Positions 25,381 to 35,540 of a stretch of 64,000 bases of DNA are shown piece after piece. The notes under the pieces are model-generated. The model was not told where the DNA came from. It worked only from the letters and a program-made list of their open reading frames with translations, and ran no database searches. Every line of letters begins with the position of its first letter. Positions within the stretch are counted from its first letter, which is position 1. Source of the DNA: Patagioenas fasciata (Eukaryota > Chordata > Aves > Columbiformes > Columbidae); assembly GCF_037038585.1 (NCBI RefSeq), contig NC_092526.1, positions 42,481,501 to 42,545,500 on the forward strand. The letters run 5' to 3'. The translations under genes and the position numbers were made by a program.

Positions 25381-26765
25381 CGCCCAGGAGCTCAGGGAGG
25401 GACCCGCCCAGGAGCTCAGGAGGGACCCGCCCAGGAGCTCAGGAGGGACCCGCCCAGGAGCTCAGGAGGGACCCGCCCAGGAGCTCAGGGAGGGACTGAA
25501 GAATTCAGGAGGGAACCTAGGAGTTCAGGAGAGGACCCAGGAGTTCAGGAGGGGACCCAGGAGTGCCCCAAAGGATCCAGAGTTCAGGAGGGGACCCAGG
25601 AATGTCCCAAAGGACCCAGGTGTTCAGGGGGGAACCCAGGCGTTCTGAGGGGACCCAGGAGTGCCTCAAAGTACCCAAGAGTTCGGGAGGGACCCACCCA
25701 GGAGATCGTCAGGGGACCCACCCAGGAGTTCGGGAGGGAACCCAGCAGTGCCCCAAATGACCCAGGAGTTCAGGGGGGAACCCAAGAGTACTGAGGAGAC
25801 CCAGGAGTGCCCCAAAGGATCCAGAGTTCAGGAGGGACCCGCCCAGGAGATCAGCAGGGACCCGCCCAGGAGTTCAGGGAGGGACTGAAGAATTCTGGAG
25901 GGGACCTAGCACTTCAGGGGGTAACCCAAGAGTTCAGGAGATCCCAGGAGTGCCCCAAAGGATCCAGAGTTCAGGAGGGAACCCAGGCGTTCTGAGGGGA
26001 CCCAGGAGTGCCTCAAAGGACCCAAGAATTCAGGAGGGGACCCACCCAGGAGTTCGGGAGGGAACCCAGCAGTGCCCCAAATGACCCAGGAGTTCAGGGG
26101 CGAACCCAAGAGTACTGAGGAGACCCAGGAGTGCCCCAAAGGACCCAGGAGTTCAGGGGTAAACCCAGGAGTTCTGAGAGGACCCAAGAGTTCCCCAAAG
26201 GACCCAAGAGCTTAGGAGGGGACGCAGGAGTGCCCCAAAGGATCCAGAGTTCTGGAGGGGACCCAGGAGTCCAGGAGGAGACCCAGGAGTTCAGGAGGGG
26301 GACCAGGAGTGCCCCAAAGGACCCAAGAGGTCAGGAGGGGACCCAGAAGTTCGGAGGGACCCACCCAGGAGTTCAGGAGGGACCCACCCAGGAGTTCGGG
26401 CGGGGACCCACCCAGGAGTTCGGGAGGGGACCCAGAAGTGCCCCAAAGGACCCCGGAGTTCAGGGTGGGACCCAAGAGCGTAGAAGGGGACCCAAAAGTT
26501 CAGGAGGGAACCCAGGAGTACCCCAAAGGACCCAGGAGTTCAGGGGGGAACCCAGGAGTTCTGAGGGGACCCAAGAGTTCACCAAAGGACCCAAGAGTTC
26601 AGGAGGGGACCCAGGAGTGCCCCAAAGGATCCAGAGTTCAGGAGGGGACCCAGCAGTGCCGCAAGGGACCCAGGAGTTCAGGTGGGAACACAGGAGTTCG
26701 GAGGGGACCCAGGAGTGCCCCAAAGGATCCAGAGTTCAGGAGGGGACCCGCCCAGGAGTTCAGGG
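25380..26765 (+). repeat. 1,393-bp tandem duplication, copy C'
   Basis: Right copy, identical in unit order to 23,990-25,380, with only a few differences seen. One G is missing near 26,352 (TTCGGAGGG for TTCGGGAGGG), which shifts the offset from 1,393 to 1,392 bp. GGAGGGAACCC replaces GGAGGGGACCC near 26,508. The adjoining 24-mer run differs in content: CAGG tails, with two CCCGGCCAGG units near 26,820-26,850, where copy C has CTCAGG tails. ATCGTCAGG is at 25,704. Near-identity points to a recent event. Confidence 0.92.
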
Positions 26766-27004
26766 AGGGACCCGCCCAGGAGTTCAGGGAGGGACCCGCC
26801 CAGGAGTTCAGGGAGGGACCCGGCCAGGAGTTCAGGGAGGGACCCGGCCAGGAGTTCAGGGAGGGACTGAAGAATTCAGGAGGGAACCTAGGAGTTCAGG
26901 AGGGGACCCAGGAGTTCAGGAGGGGACCCAGGAGTTCAGGAGGGGACCCAGGAGTTCAGGAGGGGACCCAGGAGTTCAGGGGGGAACACAGGCGTTCTGA
27001 GGGG

Positions 27005-29945
27005 ACCCAGGAGTGCCCCAAAGTACCCAGGAGTTCGGGAGGGGACCCACCCAGGAGTTCGGGAAGGGACCCACCCAGGAGTTCGGGAGGGGATCGACCC
27101 AGGAGTTCGGGAAGCGACCCACCCAGGAGTTCGGGAGGGGACCCAAGAATTCCCCAAAGGACCCAAGAGCTTAGGAGGGGACCCAGGAGTGCCCCAAAGG
27201 ACCCAGGAGTTCAGGAGCGGACCCAGGAGTTCTGAGGGGACCCAGGAGTTCAGGAGGGACCCATTCAGGAGTTCAGGAGGGACCCATTCAATAGTTCAGG
27301 AGGGGACCAGGAGTGCCCCAAAAGAACCAGGAGTTCAGGGTGGGACCAAAAAGTTCAGGAGGGACCCACCCAGGACTTCAGGAGGGGACCCAGTAGTTCT
27401 GAGGGGACCCATTCAGGAGTTCAGGAGGGGGACCAGGAGTGCCCCAAAGGACCCAGGAGTTCAGGAGGGGAACCAGGAGTGCCCCAAAGGATCCAGAGTT
27501 CAGGAGGGGACCCAAGAGATCAGGAGGGGACCCACCCAGGAGTTCAGGAGGGACCCGCCCAGGAGCTCAGGAGGGACCCGCCCAGGAGCTCAGGGAGGGA
27601 CTGAAGAATTCAGGAGGGAACCTAGGAGTTCAGGAGAGGACCCAGGAGTTCAGGAGGGGACCCAGGAGTGCCCCAAAGGATCCAGAGTTCAGGAGGGGAC
27701 CCAGGAATGTCCCAAAGGACCCAGGTGTTCAGGGGGGAACCCAGGCGTTCTGAGGGGACCCAGGAGTGCCTCAAAGTACCCAAGAGTTCGGGAGGGACCC
27801 ACCCAGGAGATCGTCAGGAGACCCACCCAGGAGTTCGGGAGGGAACCCGGCAGTGCCCCAAATGACCCAGGAGTTCAGGGGGGAACCCAAGAGTACTGAG
27901 GAGACCCAGGAGTGCCCCAAAGGATCCAGAGTTCAGGAGGGACCCGCCCAGGAGATCAGGAGGGACCCGCCGAGGAGATCAGGAGGGACCCGCCGAGGAG
28001 ATCAGGAGGGACCCGCCCAGGAGATCAGGGAGGGACTGAAAAATTCTGGAGGAGACCTAGCACTTCAGGGGGTAACCCAAGAGTTCAGGAGATCCCAGGA
28101 GTGCCCCAAAGGATCCAGAGTTCAGGAGGGGACCCAGGAATGCCCCAAAGGACCCAGGAGTTCAGGGGGGAACCCAGGCGTTCTGAGTGGACCCAGGAGT
28201 GCCTCAAAGTACCCAAAAGTTCAGGAGGGGACCCACCGAGGAGTTCGGGAGGGAACCCAGCAGTGCCCCAAATGACCCAGGAGTTCAGGGGGGAACCCAA
28301 GAGTACTGAGGAGACCCATGAGTGCCCCAAAGGACCCAGGAGTTCAGGGGTAAACCCAGGAGTTCTGACGGGACCCAAGAGTTCCCCAAAGGACCCAAGA
28401 GCATAGGAGGGGACGCAGGAGTGCCCCAAAGGATCCAGAGTTCAGGAGGGGACCCAGGAGTTCAGGAGGGGACCCAGGAGTTCAGGAGGGGGACCAGGAG
28501 TGCCCCAAAGGACCCAGGAGTTCAGTGGGGAACCCAGGAGTTCTGAGGGGAACCCAGGAGTGCCCCAAAGGACCCAAGAGATCAGGAGGGCACCCACCCA
28601 GGAGTTCAGGAGGGCACCCACCCAGGAGTTCAGGAGGGCACCCAAGAGTGCCCCAAAGGATCCAGAGTTCAGGAGGGGACCCAGGAGTGCCCCAAAGGAT
28701 GCAACGTTCAGGAGGGGACCCAAGAGTACAGGAGGGACCCACCCAGGACTTCATGACGGGACCCACCCAGGACTTCAGGAGGGGATCCAGGAGTTCTGAG
28801 GGGACCCAGGAGTTCAGGAGGGACCCATTCAGGAGTTCAGGAGAGACCCATTCAATGGTTCAGGAGGGGGACCAGGAGTGCCCCAAAGGACCCAGGAGTT
28901 CAGGGTGGGACCCAAAAGTTCAGGAGGGACCCACCCAGGAGTTCAGGAGGGACCCACCCAGGAGTTCATGGCGGGACCCACCCAGGAGTTCAGGAGGGGA
29001 CCCAGGAGTTCTCAGGGGACCCATTCAGGAGTTCAGGAGGGGCACCAGGAGTGCCCCAAAAGACCCAGGAGTTCAGGAGGGGACCCAGGAGTGCCCCAAA
29101 GGATCCAGAGTTCAGGAGGGGACCCAAGAGTTCAGGAGGGGACCCAAGAGTTCAGGAGGGGACCCGCCCAGGAGTTCAGGAGGGGACCCGCCCAGGAGTT
29201 CAGGAGGGGACCCGCCCAGGAGTTCAGGAGGGGACCCGCCCAGGAGTTGAGGAGGGACCCGCCCAGGAGTTGAGGAGGGACCCGCCCAGGAGTTCAGGAG
29301 GGACCCGCCCAGGAGTTCAGGAGGGGACCTAGGATTTCAGAGGGTAACCCAAGAGTTCAGGAGCGGACCCAGGAGTTCAGGAGAGGACCCAGGAGTGCCC
29401 CAAAGGACCCAGGAGTTCAGGAGGGGACCAAGGACTGCCCCAAAGGACCCAAGAGGTCAGGAGGGGACTCAGAACTTCGGGAGGGACCCACCCAGGATTT
29501 CGGGAGTGACCCACCCAGTAGTTCGGGAGGGGACACACCCAGGAGTTCGGGAGGGGACCCAGAAGTGCCCCTAAGGACCCCGGAGTTCAGGGTGGGACCC
29601 AAGAGCGTAGAAGGGGACCCAAAAGTTCAGGAGGGGACCCAGGAGTACCTCAAAGGACCCAGGAGTTCAGGGGGGAACCCAGGAGTTCTGAGAGGACCCA
29701 AGAGTTCACCAAAGGACCCAAGAGTTCAGGAGGGGATCCAGGAGTGCCCCAAAGGATCCAGAGTTCAGGAGGGGACTCGCCCAGGAGTTCAGGAGGGACC
29801 CGCCCAGGAGTTCAGAAGGGACCCGCCCAGGAGTTCAGGGAGGGACCCGCCCAGGAGTTCAGGGAGGGACCCGCCCAGGAGTTCAGGGAGGGACCCGCCC
29901 AGGAGTTCAGGGAGGGACCCGCCCAGGAGTTCAGGGAGGGACTGA
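27005..29945 (+). repeat. Higher-order repeat A2
   Basis: Second copy of A, ~8,650 bp to the right of A1. It carries the same A-specific variants (TCTGAGTGGACCC ~28,187, ACCCATGAGTGCC ~28,315, TCTGACGGGACCC ~28,366). It has the standard ATCGTCAGG at 27,810, followed by AGACCC. GCAACGTT lies at 28,701. Near 29.75 kb it lacks roughly 100 bp present in A1 (the GCAGTGCCGCAAGGG and CAGGTGGGAACAC units). Confidence 0.85.
29830..29942 (+). repeat. 24-bp run, CCCGCCC/CAGGGAGGG subtype, ~5 units
   Basis: About five tandem 24-bp units ending in ACTGAAGAATTC. It is preceded by a unit with CAGAAGGGACCC. It is positionally equivalent to the run at 21.2-21.3 kb in A1 but lacks that run's GACACGCCC unit. 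Confidence 0.85.
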
Positions 29946-32695
29946 AGAATTCAGGAGGGAACCTAGAAGTTCAGGAGAGGACCCAGGAGTTCAGGAGGGG
30001 ACCCAGGAGTGCCCCAAAGGACCCAGGAGTTCAGGGGGGAACACAGGCGTTCTGAGGGGACCCAGGAGTGCCCCAAAGTACCCAGGCGTTCGTGAGGGGA
30101 CCCACCCAGGAGTTCGGGAAGGGACCCACCCAGGAGTTCGGGAGGGAATCGACCCAGGAGTTCGGGAAGCGACCCACCCAGGAGTTCGGGAGGGGACCCA
30201 AGAATTCCCCAAAGGACCCAAGAGCTTAGGAGGGGACCCAGGAGTGCCCCGAAGGACCCAGGAGTTCAGGAGGGGACCCAGGAGTTCTGAGGGGACCCAG
30301 GAGTTCAGGAGGGACCCATTCAGGAGTTCAGGAGGGACCCATTCAATAGTTCAGGAGGGGGACCAGGAGTGCCCCAAAGGAACCAGGAGTTCAGGGTGGG
30401 ACCAAAAAGTTCAGGAGGGACCCACCCAGGACTTCAGGAGGGGACCCAGTAGTTCTGAGGGGACCCATTCAGGAGTTCAGGAGGGGGACCAGGAGTGCCC
30501 CAAAGGACCCAGGAGTTCAGGAGGGGAACCAGGAGTGCCCCAAAGGATCCAGACTTCAGGAGGGGACCCAAGAGATCAGGAGGGGACCCACCCAGGAGCT
30601 CAGGAGGGACCCGCCCAGGAGCTCAGGAGGGACCCGCCCAGGAGCTCAGGGAGGGACTGAAGAATTCAGGAGGGAACCTAGGAGTTCAGGAGAGGACCCA
30701 GGAGTTCAGGAGGGGACCCAGGAGTGCCCCAAAGGATCCAGAGTTCAGGAGGGGACCCAGGAATGTCCCAAAGGACCCAGGTGTTCAGGGGGGAACCCAG
30801 GCGTTCTGAGGGGACCCAGGATTGCCTCAAAGTACCCAAGAGTTCGGGAGGGACCCACCCAGGAGATCGTCAGGGGACCCACCCAGGAGTTCGGGAGGGA
30901 ACCCAGCAGTGCCACAAATGACCCAGGAGTTCAGGGGGGAACCCAAGAGTACTGAGGAGACCCAGGAGTGCCCCAAAGGATCCAGAGTTCAGCAGGGACC
31001 CGCCCAGGAGATCAGCAGGGACCCGCCCAGGAGATCAGGAGGGACCGGCCCGTGAGATCAGGAGGGACCCGCCCAGGAGATCAGGGAGGGACTGAAAAAT
31101 TCTGGAGGGGACCTAGCACTTCAGGGGGTAACCCAAGAGTTCAGGAGATCCCAGGAGTGCCCCAAAGGATCCAGAGTTCAGGAGGGGACCCAGGAATGCC
31201 CCAAAGGACCCAGGAGTTCAGGGGGTAACCCACGCGTTCTGAGGGGACCCAGGAGTGACTCAAAGTACCCAAGAGTTCAGGAGGAGACCCACCGAGGAGT
31301 TCGGGAGGGAACCCAGCAGTGCCCCAAATGACCCAGGAGTTCAGGGGGGAACCCAAGAGTACTGAGGAGACCCAAGAGTGCCCCAAAGGACCCAGGAGTT
31401 CAGGGGTAAACCCAGGAGTTCTGAGGGGACCCAAGAGTTCCCCAAAGGACCCAAGAGCATAGGAGGGGACGCAGGAGTGCCCCAAAGGATCCAGAGTTCA
31501 GGAGGGGACCCAGGAGTTCAGGAGGGGACCCAGGAGTGCCCCAAAGGACCCAGGAGTTCAGTGGGGAATCCAGGAGTTCTGAGGGGAACCCAGGAGTTCT
31601 GAGGGGAACCCAGGAGTGCCCCAAAGGACCCAAGAGATCAGGAGGGCACCCACCCAGGAGTTCAGGAGGGCACCAACCCAGGAGTTCAGGAGGGCACCCA
31701 CCCAGGAGTTCAGGAGGGCACCCAAGAGTGCCCCAAAGGATCCAGAGTTCAGGAGGGGACCCAGGAGTGCCCCAAAGGATGCAACGTTCAGGAGGGGACC
31801 CAAGAGTTCAGGAGGGATCCACCCAGGACTTCATGACGGGACCCACCCAGGACTTCATGACGGGACCCACCCAGGACTTCAGGAGGGGATCCAGGAGTTC
31901 TGAGGGGACCCAGGAGTTCAGGAGGGACCCATTCAGGAGTTCAGGAGCGACCCATTCAATGGTTCAGGAGAGGGACCAGGAGTGCCCCAAAGGACCCAGG
32001 AGTTCAGGGTGGGACCCAAAAGTTCAGGAGGGACCCACCCAGGAGTTCAGGAGGGACCCACCCAGGCGTTCATGGCGGGACCCACCCAGGAGTTCAGGAG
32101 GGGACCCAGGAGTTCAGAGGGGACCCATTCAGGAGTTCAGGAGGGGACCCAGGAGTGCCCCAAAGGACCCAGGAGTTCAGGAGGGGACCAAGGAGTGCCC
32201 CAAAGGACCCAGAAGTTCAGGGGGGAACCCAGGCGTTCTGAGGGCACCCAGGAGTGCCCCAAAGGACCCAAGAGGTCAGGAGGGGACCCAGAAGTTCGGG
32301 AGGGACCCACCCAGGAGTTCGGGAGGGGACTCAGTAGTGCCCCAAGGGAACCCGGAGTTCAGGGTGGGACCCAAGAGCGTAGGAGGGGACCAAGGAGTAC
32401 CCCAAAGGACCCAGGAGTTCAGGGGGGAACCCAGGAGTTCTGAGGGGACCCAAGAGTTCACCAAAGGACCCAAGAGTTCAGGAGGGGACCCAGGAGTGCC
32501 CCAAAGGATCCAGAGTTCAGGAGGAGAGCCGCCCAGGAGATCAGGAGGGACCCGCCCAGGAGTTCAGGAGGGACCCGCCCAGGAGTTCAGGGAGGGACCC
32601 GCCCAGGAGTTCAGGGAGGGACCCGCCCAGGAGTTCAGGGAGGGACCCGCCCAGGAGTTCAGGGAGGGACCCGCCCAGGAGTTCAGGGAGGGACT
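29945..32695 (+). repeat. Higher-order repeat B2
   Basis: Second copy of B. It shares AGGCGTTCG (~30,083), GGGAATCGACC, CCACGCGTTCTG (~31,230) and GTGACTCAAAG (~31,256) with B1. Unlike B1 it retains the ATCGTCAGG unit (30,866). This means either B1 lost the unit after duplication or B2 regained it by exchange. It has one extra GCACCCACCC-type unit, reading GCACCAACCC, near 31,670. GAGCG-TAGGA at ~32,379 is a private variant of GAGCG-TAGAA joined to a shortened unit. Confidence 0.85.
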
Positions 32696-35540
32696 GAAGA
32701 ATTCAGGAGGGAACCCAGGAGTTCAGGATAGGACCCAGGAGTTCACGAGGGGACCCAGGAGTGCCCCAAAGGATCCAGAGTTCAGGAGGGGACCCACGAG
32801 TTCAGGAGGTCACCCACCCAGGAGTTCAGGAGGGCACCCACCCAGGAGTTCAGGAGGGCACCCACCCAGGAGTTCAGGAGGGCACCCACCCAGGAGTTCA
32901 GGAGGGCACCCAAGAGTGCCCCAAAGGATCCAGAGTTCAGAAGGGGACATAGGAGTGCCCCAAAGGATGCAACGTTCAGGAGGGGACCCAAGAGTTCAGG
33001 AGGGACCCACCCAGGACTTCATGACGGGACCCACCCAGGACTTCAGGAGGCGATCCAGGAGTTCAGGAGGGACCCATTCAGGAGTTCAGGAGGGACCCAT
33101 TCAATGGTTCAGGAGGGGGACCAGGAGTGCCCCAAAGGACCCAGGAGTTCAGGGTGGGACCCAAAAGTTCAGGAGGGACCCACCCAGGAGTTCAGGAGGG
33201 ACCCACCCAGGAGTTCATGGCGGGACCCACCCAGTAGTTCAGGAGGGGACCCAGGAGTTCTGAGGGGACCCATTCAGGAGTTCAGGAGGGGGACCAGGAG
33301 TGCCCCAAAGGACCCAGGAGTTCAGGAGGGGACCCAGGAGTGCCCCAAAGGACCCAAGAGTTCAGGAAGGGACCCAAGAGTTCAGGAGGGGACCCGCCCA
33401 GGAGTTCAGGAGGGCACCCGCCCAGGAGTTCAGGAGGGGACCCGCCCAGGAGTTCAGGAGAGGACCCGCCCAGGAGTTCAGGAGGGGACCTAGGATTTCA
33501 GGGGGTAACCCAAGAGTTCAGGAGCGACCCAGGAGTTCAGGAGAGGACCCAGGAGTGCCCCAAAGGATCCAGGAATTCAGGAGGGGACCAAGGAGTGCCC
33601 CAAAGGATTCAGAGTTCAGGAGTGTACCCAGGAATGCCCCAAAGGACCCAGGAGTTCAGGGGGGAACCCAGGCGTTCTGAGGGCACCCAGGAGTGCCCCA
33701 AAGGACCCAAGAGGTCAGGAGGGGACCCAGAAGTTCGGGAGGGACCCACCCAGGAGTTCAGGAGGGACCCACACAGTAGTTCGGGAGGGGACCCACCCAG
33801 GAGTTCGGGAGGGGACCCAGAAGTGCCCCAAAGGACCCTGGAGTTCAGGGTGGGACCCAAGAGCGTAGAAGGGGACCCAAAAGTTCAGGAGGGGACCCAG
33901 GAGTACCCCAAAGGACCCAAGAGTTCAGGGGGGAACCCCGGAGTTCTGAGGGGACCCAAGAGTTCACCAAAGGACCCAAGAGTTCAGGAGGGGACCCAGG
34001 AGTGCCCCAAAGGATCCAGAGTTCAGGAGGGGACCCACCCAGGAGTTCAGGAGGGGACCCAGGAGTTCTGAGGGGAACCATTCAGGAGTTCAGGAGGGGG
34101 ACCAGGAGTGCCCCAAAGGACCCAGGAGTTCAGGAGGGGACCCAGGAGTGCCCCAAAGGATCCAGAGTTCAGGAGGCGACCCGCCCAGGAGTTCAGGAGG
34201 AGACCCGCCCAGGAGTTCAGGAGGAGACCCGCCCAGGAGTTCAGGAGGGGACCCGCCCAGGAGTTCAGGAGGGGACCCGCCCAGGAGTTCAGGGAGGGAC
34301 CCGCCCAGGAGTTCAGGGAGGGACTGAAGATTTCAGGAGGGAACCTAGGAGTTCAGGAGAGGACCCAGGAGTTCACGAGGGGACCCAGGAGTGCCCCAAA
34401 GGATCCAGAGTTCAGGAGGGGACCCAGGAATGCCCCAAAGGACCGAGGAGTTCAGGGGGGAACCCAGGCGTTCTGAGGGGACCCAGGAGTGCCTCAAAGT
34501 ACCCAAGAGTTCGGGAGGGGACCCACCCAGGAGATCGTCAGGGGACCCACCCAGGAGTTCGGGAGGGAACCCAGCAGTGCCCCAAATGACCCAGGAGTTC
34601 AGGGTGGAACCCAAGAGTACTGAGGAGACCCAGGAGTGCCCCAAAGGATCCAGAGTTCAGGAGGGACCCGCCCAGGAGATCAGGAGGGACCCGCCCAGGA
34701 GTTCAAGAGGGACCCGCGCAGTAGTTCAGGAGGGGACCGGGAGTTCAGGGAGGGACTGAAGAATTCAGGAGGGGACCTAGCACTTCAAGAGGTAACCCAA
34801 GAGTTCAGGAGATCCCAGGAGTGCCCCAAAGGATCCAGAGTTCAGGAGGGGACCCAGGAATGCCCCAAAGGACCCAGGAGTTCAGGGGGGAACCCACGCG
34901 TTCTGAGGGGACCCAGGAGTGCCTCAAAGTACGCAAGAGTTCAGGAGGGCACCCACCCAGGAGTTCGGGAGGGAACCCAGCAGTGCCCCAAATGACCCAG
35001 GAGTTCAGGGGTAACCCAAGACTACTGAGGAGACCCAGGAGTGCCCCAAAGGACCCAGGAGTTCAGGGGTAAACCCAGGAGTTCTGAGGGGACCCAAGAG
35101 TTCTCCAAAGGACCCAAGAGCTTAGGAGGGGACGCAGGAGTGCCCCAAAGGATCCAGAGTTCAGGAAGGGACCCAAGAGTTCAGGAGGGGACCCAGGAGT
35201 TCAGGAGGGGGACCAGGAGTGCCCTCAAGGACCCACGAGTTCAGGAGGGGACCCACGAGTTCAGGAGGGGACGCAGGAGTGCCCAAAAGGATCCAGAGTT
35301 CAGGAGGGGACCCAGGAGTTCAGGAGGGGACCCAGGAGTTCAGGAGGGGGACCAGGAGTGCCCCAAAGGACCCAGGAGTTCAGTGGGGAACCCAAGAGTT
35401 CTGAGGGGAACCCAGGAGTGCCCCAAAGGACCCAAGAGATCAGGAGGGCACCCACCCAGGATTTCAGGAGGGCACCCACCCAGGAGTTCAGGAGGGCACC
35501 CAAGAGTGCCCCAAAGGATCCAGAGTTCAGGAGGGGACCC
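32695..35540 (+). repeat. Transition block between A/B and D arrays
   Basis: A mosaic. A 4-unit GGGC-tail 24-mer run lies at ~32,812-32,907 before GCAACGTT at 32,969. It is followed by a segment (33.3-34.0 kb) that matches the inner part of D1, including ACCTAGGATTTC at ~33,490 and GAGCG-TAGAA at ~33,863. An ATCG cassette at 34,533 and a second cassette near 34.9 kb follow, then an E/A-like stretch. CCACGCGTTCTG at ~34,897 is shared with B1, B2 and 53.41 kb. The block probably holds the ancestor of the D unit. Confidence 0.7.

Noticed and set aside
31536..33263. Longest open reading frame (575 codons, + strand) and similar frames elsewhere as genes
   Set aside because: Same region is open in other frames and partly on the other strand; the product is pure unit translation, start codons come from repeat variants such as GGAGTGCC contexts read on, and there is no unique domain, splice signal or flanking gene.
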